NCBI RefSeq assembly: GCF_003675855.1
Contig: NZ_RCIH01000005.1
Span: 124,001 to 188,000 of the forward strand
Origin: Halostella salina
GTDB taxonomy: Archaea; Halobacteriota; Halobacteria; Halobacteriales; Natronoarchaeaceae
Reading direction: 5' to 3'
DNA length: 64,000 bases
How positions within the stretch are numbered: position 1 is the first letter of the stretch; every line of letters begins with the position of its first letter. Position numbers and translations under genes: made by a program. Shown here piece after piece: positions 53,377-61,275 of the stretch. The notes under the pieces are model-generated. The model was not told the origin of the DNA. It saw only the letters and a list, made by a program, of their open reading frames with translations, and did no database searches.

Positions 53377-53382
53377 TTTTTT
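53377..53382 (+). terminator. Poly-T terminator after the exchanger gene
   Basis: TTTTTT 15 nt after the stop, preceded by GCTTCGACACGC. It also lies just before the GTG of dtd2, which may carry its own promoter here. Confidence 0.4.
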
Positions 53383-53406
53383 CCGCGCTCCGCCGACCAA
53401 CGCCCA

Positions 53407-54726
53407 GTGATAGCGATCCTCGTCAGCCGCGCCGACTCGGCCTCGGAACACCTCGGCGAGCGCCTGCTCGAACTCGCCGGCTGGGACCGACGGACCGACG
53501 ACACCCGCCCCGACGCCGCCGGCGGCGGCGAGTACTACCGGACCGACGGCTTCGAACTGCGGACGTTCGACGACCTCCACCTGTACGTCGACGACGCGGC
53601 GGCGGCGTTCGACGACCCGGACCTGCTCGTGTTCGCGTCGCGCCACGCCGGCGAAACCGGCCCGCTCCTGACCGCCCACTTCACGGGCAACTTCGGCCCG
53701 GCGGAGTACGGCGGCGAGTCCGGTGATCTCGCGGCGGCCTGTCCGAACGCCCACGCGGCCGTCGTCGATGCGTTCGCCGACCACGCGCCCGAGGGCTACG
53801 AGGTCGGGATGGAGTGTACCCACCACGGTCCCAGCGCGGTCGGCGTCCCGTCGATGTTCGTCGAACTCGGCAGCGGCGAGGACGAGTGGGACGACCCCGA
53901 GGGAGCACGCGCCGTCGCGCGCTCCATCCTCGACCTGCGCGGCGTCGCCCCGGACCGCGATCGAACGCTGGTCGGCTTCGGTGGTGGCCACTACGCGCCG
54001 CGGTTCACCCGTATCGTCCGCGAGACCGACTGGGCCGTCGGCCACGTCGCCGCCGACTGGTGTCTGGACGCGATGGGCGACCCGGAGTCGAACCGGGACG
54101 TGATCCGCCGCGCGTTCGAGGAAAGCGGCGCGTCGTACGCGGTCGTCGACGGCGACTACCCCGCGCTGGAACGGACGGTCGCGGATCTGGGCTACCGCGT
54201 CGTGAGCGAGACGTGGGTCCGGGAGGTCGGGGACCGCCCGCTCGACGCCGTCGAGGCGCTGGAGGACGCGCTGACGACGGTCGACGACGGCCTGCGGTTC
54301 GGCGACCGGTCGGCCGACGACGGCTTCGACCCCGTCTCCCTCCCGGCGGACCTGGTCGACGAGGCGCAGGGGATCGACGCCGAGGCCGCGCGGGCGGCGG
54401 TCGCCGGCGAAACCGTCGCCTTCGAGACGAGCGAGAACGGCAACCGGCTCGGGGCCAGTGCAGCCGTCCCCGCCGACGGGAGCCGCGACGCGGTCGTCGA
54501 CGCGCTGGTCGCGGTGCTGGCCGAGGGGTACGACGAGGTGGGCCGCGCGGACGGCGCGGTCGTCGCCCGGGAGACGGCGTTCGACCCGTCGCTTGCCCGC
54601 GATCTGGGCGTGCCAGAAGGGCCGAAGTTCGGCAGGCTCTCGGCGGGCGAGCCGGTCACCGTCGACGGCGAGACGGTCGAACCGGCGGACGTTCGGGCCG
54701 AGCGAACGCGCCGGTTCGATCTCTAG
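53407..54726 (+). CDS. dtd2: D-aminoacyl-tRNA deacylase (GEK1/Dtd2 type)
   Basis: 439 residues from GTG (MIAILVSRADSASEH). Family motifs: FASRHAGETGPLLTAHFTGN, MECTHHGPSAVGVPSMFVEL with the zinc-binding His pair, and GGGHYAPRFT. Archaeal and plant GEK1-type enzymes remove D-amino acids mischarged to tRNA. The C-terminal approximately 170 residues, beyond the usual catalytic part, are an acidic extension common in haloarchaeal forms. Start agrees with the family N-terminus IAIL. Confidence 0.93.
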   Translation: MIAILVSRADSASEHLGERLLELAGWDRRTDDTRPDAAGGGEYYRTDGFELRTFDDLHLYVDDAAAAFDDPDLLVFASRHAGETGPLLTAHFTGNFGPAEYGGESGDLAAACPNAHAAVVDAFADHAPEGYEVGMECTHHGPSAVGVPSMFVELGSGEDEWDDPEGARAVARSILDLRGVAPDRDRTLVGFGGGHYAPRFTRIVRETDWAVGHVAADWCLDAMGDPESNRDVIRRAFEESGASYAVVDGDYPALERTVADLGYRVVSETWVREVGDRPLDAVEALEDALTTVDDGLRFGDRSADDGFDPVSLPADLVDEAQGIDAEAARAAVAGETVAFETSENGNRLGASAAVPADGSRDAVVDALVAVLAEGYDEVGRADGAVVARETAFDPSLARDLGVPEGPKFGRLSAGEPVTVDGETVEPADVRAERTRRFDL

Positions 54727-54770
54727 GCCGCGCCTACCGCGTCCGACGCGCGTCCGCCGCCGGGGGGAAA

Positions 54771-54780
54771 GGTAATTAAC
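54771..54780 (+). promoter_or_regulatory. TATA box of ftsZ1
   Basis: GGTAATTAAC centred about 30 nt before the ATG at 54806; the clearest AT-rich block upstream of the division gene. Confidence 0.6.
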
Positions 54781-54805
54781 CTGCATCAAATAGTGGGGGC
54801 CAAGA

Positions 54806-55939
54806 ATGGATTCGATCGTAGACGAGGCAATCGACGAGGCCGAGGAGGAGGAGGGGGCGGACCCGCGAGACCCGGCGGCCCACGACGTGAACCAGACGGG
54901 GAAGATGACCGACGACGAGCTGAAGGACGTACTGGAGGACCTCCAGACGAACATCACGGTCATCGGCTGCGGCGGCGCGGGCGGCAACACCGTCGACCGG
55001 ATGGCCGAGGAGGGGATCCACGGCGCGAAGCTCGTCGCGGCCAACACCGACGTCCAGCACCTCGTCGGCATCGAGGCCGACACGAAGATCCTGATGGGCG
55101 AGCAGAAGACGGAGGGCCGCGGGGCCGGCTCGCTCCCGCAGGTCGGCGAGGAGGCCGCCCTCGAATCCCAGGACGAGATCATGGACTCCATCGAGGGGTC
55201 GGACATGGTGTTCGTCACCGCCGGTCTCGGCGGCGGCACCGGCACCGGGAGCGCCCCCGTCGTCGCCAAGGCCGCCCGCGAGTCGGGCGCGCTCACTATC
55301 TCCATCGTCACGACGCCTTTTACCGCGGAGGGCGAGGTCCGCCGCACCAACGCGGAGGCCGGCCTTGAGCGCCTGCGCGACGTGAGCGACACCGTCATCG
55401 TCGTGCCGAACGACCGCCTGCTCGACTCCGTCGGCAAACTGCCCGTCCGGCAGGCGTTCAAGGTGGCCGACGAGGTGCTGATGCGCTCGGTCAAGGGCAT
55501 CACCGAACTCATCACCAAGCCCGGCCTCGTCAACCTCGACTTCGCCGACGTGCGCACCGTGATGGAGCGCGGCGGCGTGGCGATGATCGGCCTCGGCGAG
55601 TCCGACTCCGACGCGAAGGCCCAGGACTCCGTGAAGACGGCGCTGCGCTCGCCGCTGCTCGACGTGGACATCTCCGGCGCGAACTCCGCGCTGGTCAACG
55701 TCACCGGCGGCAACGACATGTCCATCGAGGAGGCCGAGGGCGTCGTCGAGGAGATCTACGACCGGATCGACCCCGACGCACGCATCATCTGGGGCACCTC
55801 CATCGACGAGACGCTGGAGGGGTCGATGCGCACGATGATCGTCGTCACGGGCGTCGAGTCGCCGCAGATCTACGGCCGCAACGAGGCCGCACAGGAGGAG
55901 GCCTCCCAGCGCGCCGAGGACATCGACTACGTCGAATAG
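54806..55939 (+). CDS. ftsZ1: Cell division protein FtsZ1
   Basis: 377 residues. GTP-binding tubulin signature [19 protein letters not shown], synergy T7 loop [11 protein letters not shown], and the start [20 protein letters not shown]. Typical acidic N-terminal extension (about 45 residues) of haloarchaeal FtsZ1. In Haloferax FtsZ1 assembles first at mid-cell and scaffolds FtsZ2. The order ftsZ1-secE-spt5 is conserved in haloarchaea as I recall, and is present here. Confidence 0.97.
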   Translation: MDSIVDEAIDEAEEEEGADPRDPAAHDVNQTGKMTDDELKDVLEDLQTNITVIGCGGAGGNTVDRMAEEGIHGAKLVAANTDVQHLVGIEADTKILMGEQKTEGRGAGSLPQVGEEAALESQDEIMDSIEGSDMVFVTAGLGGGTGTGSAPVVAKAARESGALTISIVTTPFTAEGEVRRTNAEAGLERLRDVSDTVIVVPNDRLLDSVGKLPVRQAFKVADEVLMRSVKGITELITKPGLVNLDFADVRTVMERGGVAMIGLGESDSDAKAQDSVKTALRSPLLDVDISGANSALVNVTGGNDMSIEEAEGVVEEIYDRIDPDARIIWGTSIDETLEGSMRTMIVVTGVESPQIYGRNEAAQEEASQRAEDIDYVE

Positions 55940-56010
55940 GGTCGTCGGCCCCGGTTCGTCCCCGCGCCCGGAGCAATAGATAGAAAAAGGCCCGCGCGTT
56001 ACTGGCGGGC

Positions 56011-56181
56011 ATGAAAGTCCCATACGACCTCACCTCGTACGTACGGGTGCTGAAGATGGCCAGCACCCCCTCCTGGGAGGAGTTCTCCCAGATCGCCAAG
56101 ATCGCCGGTGCCGGCATCCTGCTGGTGGGCCTGCTCGGCTTCGTGATATTCGTGCTGATGTCGTTCGTTCCGGGGGCCTGA
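56011..56181 (+). CDS. secE: Protein translocase subunit SecE/Sss1
   Basis: 56 residues. An amphipathic helix ([20 protein letters not shown]) followed by a single transmembrane helix ([20 protein letters not shown]), the SecE/Sec61-gamma plan. Clamps the SecY channel. TATA-like GATAGAAAAAGG (55979-55990) gives a leaderless start. Its stop lies 2 nt before the Spt5 start. Confidence 0.95.
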   Translation: MKVPYDLTSYVRVLKMASTPSWEEFSQIAKIAGAGILLVGLLGFVIFVLMSFVPGA

Positions 56182-56183
56182 CG

Positions 56184-56621
56184 ATGCCGATCTACGCAGT
56201 CAAGACGACGGCGAGCCAGGAGCGCACCGTCGCGGACATGATCATGAACCGCGAGGAGGACGACATCCACGCCGCGCTCGCGCCCGACTCCCTGACGAGC
56301 TACGTGATGGTGGAGGCCGAGAACGACGGGATCATCTCCCGCGTGCTGGAGGAGATCCCCCACGCTCGCAGCATGGTCCCGGGCGAGAGCGGCATCTCGG
56401 AGGTCGAACACTTCCTCTCGCCCAAGCCGGACGTCGAGGGGATCGCCGAGGGCGACATCATCGAACTCATCGCCGGCCCCTTCAAGGGCGAGAAGGCGCA
56501 GGTCCAGCGCATCGACGAGGGCAAGGACCAGGTCACCGTCGAACTGTACGAGGCGACGGTGCCCATCCCCGTCACCGTGCGCGGCGACCAGATCCGCGTG
56601 CTGGATAGCGAGGAGCGCTGA
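56184..56621 (+). CDS. spt5: Transcription elongation factor Spt5 (NusG)
   Basis: 145 residues. N-terminal NGN domain (residues 1-85, [18 protein letters not shown]) and one KOW motif ([20 protein letters not shown]). With Spt4 it clamps RNA polymerase for processive elongation. Tightly linked to secE. Its last codons, GAT AGC GAG GAG CGC TGA, form the first part of a structured repeat that is duplicated downstream at 56734. Confidence 0.96.
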   Translation: MPIYAVKTTASQERTVADMIMNREEDDIHAALAPDSLTSYVMVEAENDGIISRVLEEIPHARSMVPGESGISEVEHFLSPKPDVEGIAEGDIIELIAGPFKGEKAQVQRIDEGKDQVTVELYEATVPIPVTVRGDQIRVLDSEER

Positions 56622-56704
56622 GCGTAGCGAAAGCGCTCCTCGGAAAAGTCAAGCGGGGAGCGCAGCGACCCGCGAGACAGCGAAGAACGGTAGTTCTTCG
56701 GACC
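56603..56704 (+). repeat. Structured repeat, copy 1 (overlaps the 3' end of spt5)
   Basis: 102 nt with three inverted-repeat hairpins: CGAGGAGCGCT (56609-56619) with AGCGCTCCTCG (56632-56642), an 11-bp stem around the spt5 stop codon; GCGGG (56653-56657) with CCCGC (56669-56673); and CGAAGAAC (56681-56688) with GTTCTTCG (56693-56700), loop GGTA. A second copy with about nine differences follows at 56734. Confidence 0.8.
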
Positions 56705-56710
56705 ACGTGA

Positions 56711-56729
56711 ACGGGCGCTTCGCGCCCGT
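56711..56729 (+). terminator. GC-rich hairpin between the two repeat copies
   Basis: ACGGGCGC TTC GCGCCCGT, a perfect 8-bp stem with 3-nt loop. No poly-T follows, so a role as terminator is doubtful; it could also be a spacer hairpin or protein site. Confidence 0.35.
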
Positions 56730-56733
56730 GAAC

Positions 56734-56834
56734 GGATAGCGAGGAGCGCTGAGCGCAGCGAAGCGTTCCTCGGAAAAGCCGAGCGGGGAGCGTATCGACC
56801 CGCGAGACAGCGAAGAACGGTAGTTCTCCGGACC
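56734..56834 (+). repeat. Structured repeat, copy 2
   Basis: 101 nt, about 90% identical by eye to copy 1, including a second non-coding copy of the last codons of spt5. The first stem keeps 11 pairs with one G-T in place of G-C (AGCGTTCCTCG, 56762-56772); the third stem has one mismatch (GTTCTCCG). Offset between copies is 131 nt. Confidence 0.8.
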
Positions 56835-56864
56835 GTATGAAGGAGTGTTGTCCGTCTTCGACGC

Positions 56865-57164
56865 CTACGCCGTCCCTTCCTCGTTCAGCCGGTCGACGAC
56901 CTGCTGGAGGTCGGCCTCGGCCTCGATGGCCTCTTTCACCTGCTCGCGCTGGCGGACCGCCTCGGAGCCAGCGCCGTACGCGCGGACGTACTCCGCGCGG
57001 GTGTGCTCGTCGAACGCGTGGCGGATGGCGAGGTAGCCGTCCGGCACGACGACGCCGCACACCTTGCACTCGCGGCGCTCGTGGTCGTTCGTCTGGTGGA
57101 CGATGGCGCTCTCCGCGTCGGCGAACTGCTCCCCGCACCCGTCGATGCCGCATTCCCAGGCCAT
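56865..57164 (-). CDS. C2H2-like zinc-finger protein
   Basis: 99 residues from MAWECGIDGCGEQFADAESA. Cysteines in CGIDGC and a His pair further on (VHQTNDH) form a C2H2-like finger, and ECKVCG with RHAFDEH offers a second Cys/His set. The C-terminal third is a coiled-coil-like helix (RQREQVKEAIEAEADLQQVV). Family known to me only as small haloarchaeal zinc finger. It may bind nucleic acid or protein. Confidence 0.8.
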   Translation of the reverse strand: MAWECGIDGCGEQFADAESAIVHQTNDHERRECKVCGVVVPDGYLAIRHAFDEHTRAEYVRAYGAGSEAVRQREQVKEAIEAEADLQQVVDRLNEEGTA

Positions 57165-57250
57165 TGCCGGGAGGATGTACGTCCCGCCGTATAGACCTTT
57201 CCGACCGGCGACGGGTCGAACCAGAACCCATAATGGGGGGCCTCTGAAAC

Positions 57251-58036
57251 GTGGACTACGTGACGGAGAGCGACGTGGTCCGGGTCGACATGCACGTGAA
57301 GGTACTCGACGAGCGCGTCGTCCGGCGGGCCAAGGAGCGCGGACTGGACGCGCTGGTGTACGCGCCGCATTTCACCCGGCTTCCGGCCATCGAGGCGACG
57401 GCCGAGCGATACTCCGACGAGGAGCTCGCCGTCATCCCCGCGCGCGAGGTGTTCACCGGCGACTGGCGGAACCGGCAGCACGTCCTCGCGCTCGGTCTCG
57501 ACGAGCCCGTCCCGGACTTCATCACGCTGGAGGGGGCGATGGCGGAGTTCCGGCGGCAGGACGCCGCGGTGCTCGTCCCCCATCCCGGGTTTCTGAACGT
57601 CAGCCTCGGCGAGTCCTCGATACGGCAGTACCGCGACACGATCGACGCGGTCGAGACGTACAACCCGAAGCTGACCCGCCGCGGAAACCGGCGGGCGCGC
57701 ACCGTCGCGGTCCGGCAGAACCTGTCGCCGTTCGCCTCGTCGTACGCACATCTCCCGACGACGGTGGGGGAGGCGTGGACTGCCCTCAACGGCGACGCGG
57801 TCGGCGACGACGTGACGGCGGCGTCGATAGTGGCGGCGCTCAAGGCCGGCGCGGACCGACGTATCGACCACCGAAGCGGTCTCACCCACCGACGCAGTCG
57901 GATCGCGGAACAGGCACACCTCGTCTGGGAGAACACCTGGGGGAAGATAGACCGCGTGTTCCTCTCCGGGACCGAGCCGACCCACCCCCGACACATCGCC
58001 TACGACGGCGCGTTCGACGACATCGCGGCGTACTAA
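57251..58036 (+). CDS. PHP-domain-like protein with altered metal motif
   Basis: 261 residues from GTG 57251. The order of PHP metal-site segments is recognisable: VDMHVKV (Asp13, His15, Lys17), VYAPHFTRL, IPAREVFTGDW, LVPHPGFLNVS and VETYNPK. The first motif is normally D-x-H-x-H, so the second His is replaced by Lys. It may be a phosphoesterase with a different metal set, or inactive. Not a DNA polymerase PHP by length. Similar haloarchaeal proteins are usually annotated as PHP domain proteins. Confidence 0.78.
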   Translation: MDYVTESDVVRVDMHVKVLDERVVRRAKERGLDALVYAPHFTRLPAIEATAERYSDEELAVIPAREVFTGDWRNRQHVLALGLDEPVPDFITLEGAMAEFRRQDAAVLVPHPGFLNVSLGESSIRQYRDTIDAVETYNPKLTRRGNRRARTVAVRQNLSPFASSYAHLPTTVGEAWTALNGDAVGDDVTAASIVAALKAGADRRIDHRSGLTHRRSRIAEQAHLVWENTWGKIDRVFLSGTEPTHPRHIAYDGAFDDIAAY

Positions 58037-58073
58037 CGGCAGGTTCTTTTGAGTTCGACCCCTAGCCGGCGGC

Positions 58074-58676
58074 GTGGTATCGGACTGGCTGTGGTCGCTC
58101 CCCGAGTGGCTGGTCGTCGGCCTGGCGCTCGGAGCGGCGTTTACCCTCGTCGCGATCGGCGTGTTCTTTGCGGGCGTGCGGCTGTTCCCGGCCTCCAACG
58201 AGTACGCGACCGACCGGAGCAGCGGCGACACCGGCGAGGCGAAGCGCCGCGCCGAGATCCGCGAGTACCTCCAGCTGATCGACGAACCGTACGCCGAAAA
58301 CCAGGTCGTCGAGGGGCAGCGCGTCGCGTTCTACCTGCCACAGCGCGGGGTCGCGGTCACGTTCGACGCGCAGGCGTACTTCCGACTCGACGGCTCGTCG
58401 ACGCGCGCGGTGCTGATCGAACACGAGATGCCCGGACTCCACCTCGGTGACCGCCTCCCGTTCGAGACGCCGGAACTGGAGCCGACGGTCGAATCGGCGG
58501 ACCCGGTCGCCGCCGCGTTCGACACGCTCGACCTCCCGAGAGACGCGACGCCGGACGACGTGAAGGCCGCCTACCGGGACCGCGTCAAGGACGTGCACCC
58601 GGACCACGGCGGCGACGAGGAGGCGTTCCAGCGGGTCCGCGAGGCGTACGCGCTGGCCCGCGAGCACTCGACCTGA
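58074..58676 (+). CDS. Membrane-anchored J-domain protein
   Basis: 200 residues from GTG. One N-terminal transmembrane helix (VVGLALGAAFTLVAIGVFFA), a middle domain of unknown fold (about 55-140), and a C-terminal DnaJ domain (about 145-200) with the invariant HPD in KDVHPDHGGDEEAF. The J-domain should stimulate Hsp70 (DnaK) at the membrane. Which substrates it delivers is unknown. Confidence 0.88.
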   Translation: MVSDWLWSLPEWLVVGLALGAAFTLVAIGVFFAGVRLFPASNEYATDRSSGDTGEAKRRAEIREYLQLIDEPYAENQVVEGQRVAFYLPQRGVAVTFDAQAYFRLDGSSTRAVLIEHEMPGLHLGDRLPFETPELEPTVESADPVAAAFDTLDLPRDATPDDVKAAYRDRVKDVHPDHGGDEEAFQRVREAYALAREHST

Positions 58677-58700
58677 CAGCCGGTCGGTCGCCGCACCCAG

Positions 58701-59483
58701 CTACGCCGCGTCGGTCACTTCGTACGGCGCGTCGGCGTCCCGGAGCGCGTCGGTCACCCGGCCGACGTTGTCGGCGGTCGCGACGACGACGGCGTCCAAC
58801 CCGCGGCCGGCCGCGTCGGCGGCCACCTCGCCCGCGGCGAACGTCGTGTCCGCGTCGACGCCCGCGCGGTCGAGCGCGACGACCGCTTCCACCCCCGACG
58901 CGGTGACGACGCCGGCGTCGGCACAGATCCCGGCCAGCGCGTCGGCGTCGACCGCGCGGCTACCCCCCGACCGGACCGGCGGCACCTGGAGCACCGTCAC
59001 CGACCCGGGGTCGAGGTCGATCACGCCCTCGAAGCCGGTGACGCCCACGTCGCCGCCCGCGTCGGCGTCGGTCGTCGCCACGCCGGTTGCCGGTCCCTCG
59101 TCGCCGGGCGTCGCGTGGAGCAGGCCGTCGACGAGCGACAGCGTCACGGCGTCGCCCTCGGCGATCCGGTCCGTTGCGACGGCGGCGTCCTCCTGGACGC
59201 TCCCGAGGATGTCCTCGGTGACGTGGTCGGCGAAGCGGCGCACGTCGGTCGCCTCCCGGAGGAGCCAGTCGACGCCCTCCTTGGTCACGCGGTAGCGCGA
59301 CCGCCCCTCCTTCTCGACGAGCGCGTCGTCGACCAGTTCGCGGATGTACTCGCTGACCGCCTGGCTGGTGACGCCGACGGCGTCGGCGATCTCGCCCTGA
59401 CTCACGGCGGGCTGACGGTCCGCGATCTCGACGAGGATGCGAAACCGCGTCGCGGCCCGCTTGTTCTCGAGGACGTCGGCCAT
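58701..59483 (-). CDS. Winged-helix transcriptional regulator with C-terminal sensor-like domain
   Basis: 260 residues from MADVLENKRAATRF. Winged HTH in residues 10-65 (SQGEIADAVGVTSQAVSEYI, wing GRSRYRVTKEGVDWLL); the remaining approximately 190 residues form a beta/alpha domain with VTASGVEAVVALDRAGVDAD and GLDAVVVATADNVG, of unknown ligand. It resembles a haloarchaeal family (recalled as DUF7839) rather than a named regulator. Divergent from archaeosortase artA; both promoters lie in the 143-nt gap, so control of artA is possible. Confidence 0.82.
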   Translation of the reverse strand: MADVLENKRAATRFRILVEIADRQPAVSQGEIADAVGVTSQAVSEYIRELVDDALVEKEGRSRYRVTKEGVDWLLREATDVRRFADHVTEDILGSVQEDAAVATDRIAEGDAVTLSLVDGLLHATPGDEGPATGVATTDADAGGDVGVTGFEGVIDLDPGSVTVLQVPPVRSGGSRAVDADALAGICADAGVVTASGVEAVVALDRAGVDADTTFAAGEVAADAAGRGLDAVVVATADNVGRVTDALRDADAPYEVTDAA

Positions 59484-59504
59484 GGTGTGTGGGTCGGCCG
59501 CGCG

Positions 59505-59513
59505 GCTAAAAAA
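59505..59513 (-). promoter_or_regulatory. TATA box of the winged-helix regulator
   Basis: Minus-strand TTTTTTAGC about 26 nt upstream of the ATG at 59483, indicating a leaderless transcript. Confidence 0.6.
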
Positions 59514-59595
59514 CCCCCACGACGGGCGGACGGTGTCGGCTCCCGGAACCGGTCCCGTTCCCGCGGTCGTGTGCGTTCGCCGGGATCCCGTCAAG

Positions 59596-59604
59596 TCTTT
59601 ATTC
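59596..59604 (+). promoter_or_regulatory. TATA box of artA
   Basis: TCTTTATTC centred 27 nt before the GTG at 59627. It supports the GTG as the true, leaderless start of archaeosortase A. Confidence 0.65.
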
Positions 59605-59626
59605 CGACGCGACCACACCACAGAAC

Positions 59627-60592
59627 GTGATCGTCCTCGCAGTCCCCGACGCGCTGGCCCCCGTCACCGCCGTCTCGGACCCGCTCGCCTGGGTCGTCGT
59701 GGTCGCGTTCGTGCTCGCGTCGGCCCTGACCTGGGCCGAGCGCCGGACGGCCGCCCGCTACCTCGCCAGCGGGACGTGGGGCCTCTTCGGCGTGTTCTGG
59801 CTCACGGTGTTCCCGACGTTCTGGTTCGAGATGCGCAGTCTCATCGAGGGGACGCTGTCGCTCGTGGCCGTCCCCGCCTGCATCTACACGGGCTACCTGC
59901 TGTACGACGGCCGCGAGTCACTGTTGACGCTCTCCCACGCCGTCGGCGTGATGGGGCTCATCTACCTGCCCGCCGAGACGATCCCCCTCGTGCGCCGGTT
60001 CCTCGTGGAGACGGTCGCCAGCCAGTCCTACGCCGTCATCACCGCGCTGGGCTACTCGCCCGAACTGGTGCCGGTCGACAAGGACGTGGCCGTTCAGGGG
60101 TACATGAGCATGTTCGTGTTCACGGACGCGACTGGCCACGAGTACACGACCCACATCGTCACCGCCTGCACCGGCATCGGGAGCATGGCCATCTTCGCCG
60201 GCCTCGTCGCCGCGGTCCGCGCGCCGCTGCGCCGGAAGGCGAAGGCGCTCGGTCTCGCGGTCGCGGTCATCTGGGTGTTGAACATCGCGCGCAACGTGTT
60301 CATCGCCATCGCCTTCGGCAACCAGTGGTTCCAGCAGGACCCGCTCGTGTACGTCGCCACCGAGTTCGCCGGCTATCAGGACCCGAACCTCACCTCGTTT
60401 TTCATCGCTGACCGGGTGATCAGCCAGAGCCTCTCGGTGGTCGCGCTGGTCGGCATCACGTGGCTCGTCGTCCGCGAACTCCCGGAACTGCTCGACGTGA
60501 TCGAGGAGGCGCTGTTCGTGGTGACGGGCACGGAGTACGACCTTGCCGACGCGCTCGGCCAGCCGGTCCGGGCCGACGGCGGCGAGAAATGA
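59627..60592 (+). CDS. artA: Archaeosortase A
   Basis: 321 residues, GTG start. About seven to eight transmembrane helices with the exosortase/archaeosortase catalytic residues: Cys181 in VTACTGIGSM, Arg222 in LNIARNVFIA and Arg263 in IADRVISQS. ArtA processes PGF-CTERM proteins, including the S-layer glycoprotein, removing the C-terminal helix and coupling them to a lipid anchor. No PGF-CTERM substrate gene is recognised in this window. Its stop overlaps the next start (ATGA). Confidence 0.95.
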   Translation: MIVLAVPDALAPVTAVSDPLAWVVVVAFVLASALTWAERRTAARYLASGTWGLFGVFWLTVFPTFWFEMRSLIEGTLSLVAVPACIYTGYLLYDGRESLLTLSHAVGVMGLIYLPAETIPLVRRFLVETVASQSYAVITALGYSPELVPVDKDVAVQGYMSMFVFTDATGHEYTTHIVTACTGIGSMAIFAGLVAAVRAPLRRKAKALGLAVAVIWVLNIARNVFIAIAFGNQWFQQDPLVYVATEFAGYQDPNLTSFFIADRVISQSLSVVALVGITWLVVRELPELLDVIEEALFVVTGTEYDLADALGQPVRADGGEK

Positions 60593-61275
60593 AGTTCCGG
60601 GACCGCGCCTGCTACCTTCCGGACCCCGATTCGCTGGTCCTCACCGACCTCCACGTCGGCCGGGCCGCCGCCTCGAACGTCGAGTTCCCGCTCGGGGAGC
60701 GCGGGGAGCTGACCGACCGCATCGCCGCGCTCGTCAACGACGTCGCGCCCGCGGAGGTGGTCGTCGGCGGCGACCTGCTCCAGGCGTTCGACCACGTGCC
60801 CCACGGCGTCGCGGAGACGGTGGACCGGCTCCGGGCCACGGTCGACGCTGCCGGCGCGGACCTGGTCGTCACGCCCGGCAACCACGACAGCCAGCTCTCG
60901 GCGGTGTACGACGGCCCCACGGCCGACGAGTACCGCCTCGCGGACGGCGAGACGGTCGTCTGTCACGGCCACGAAGCGCCCGACGCGGATGCGGCGCGCT
61001 ACGTCGTCGGGCACGACCACCCCGCCGTCGAGATCGAGGGGCGGAAGCGGCCCTGCTACCTCGTCGGCGAGGGCGTCTACCGCGGCGCGGACGTGGTGAT
61101 GCTCCCGGCGTTCACCCGCCTCGCCGCCGGCGTCACGGTAAACGGGATGCACGCGGCGGACTTCGCCTCGCCGCTGGTCACCGACCCTGACGCGTTCCGC
61201 CCGGTGGTGTGGGACGGCGACGCCGGCGAGGCGCTGGAATTTCCGCCGCTCGGCGACCTGCGGTCCTTCCTATAG
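60589..61275 (+). CDS. Calcineurin-like metallophosphoesterase
   Basis: 228 residues from the ATG overlapping the artA stop. Metallophosphoesterase motifs: LVLTDLHVGRAA (DxH), VVVGGDLLQAFD (GGD), TPGNHDSQ (GNHD), and late VCHGHEAP and VVGHDHPAVEI. This is the archaeal putative phosphoesterase family that elsewhere is also found beside DEAD-helicase or repair genes. Substrate unknown. Its stop is overlapped by 6 nt by the convergent oxidoreductase gene. Confidence 0.9.
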   Translation: MKFRDRACYLPDPDSLVLTDLHVGRAAASNVEFPLGERGELTDRIAALVNDVAPAEVVVGGDLLQAFDHVPHGVAETVDRLRATVDAAGADLVVTPGNHDSQLSAVYDGPTADEYRLADGETVVCHGHEAPDADAARYVVGHDHPAVEIEGRKRPCYLVGEGVYRGADVVMLPAFTRLAAGVTVNGMHAADFASPLVTDPDAFRPVVWDGDAGEALEFPPLGDLRSFL

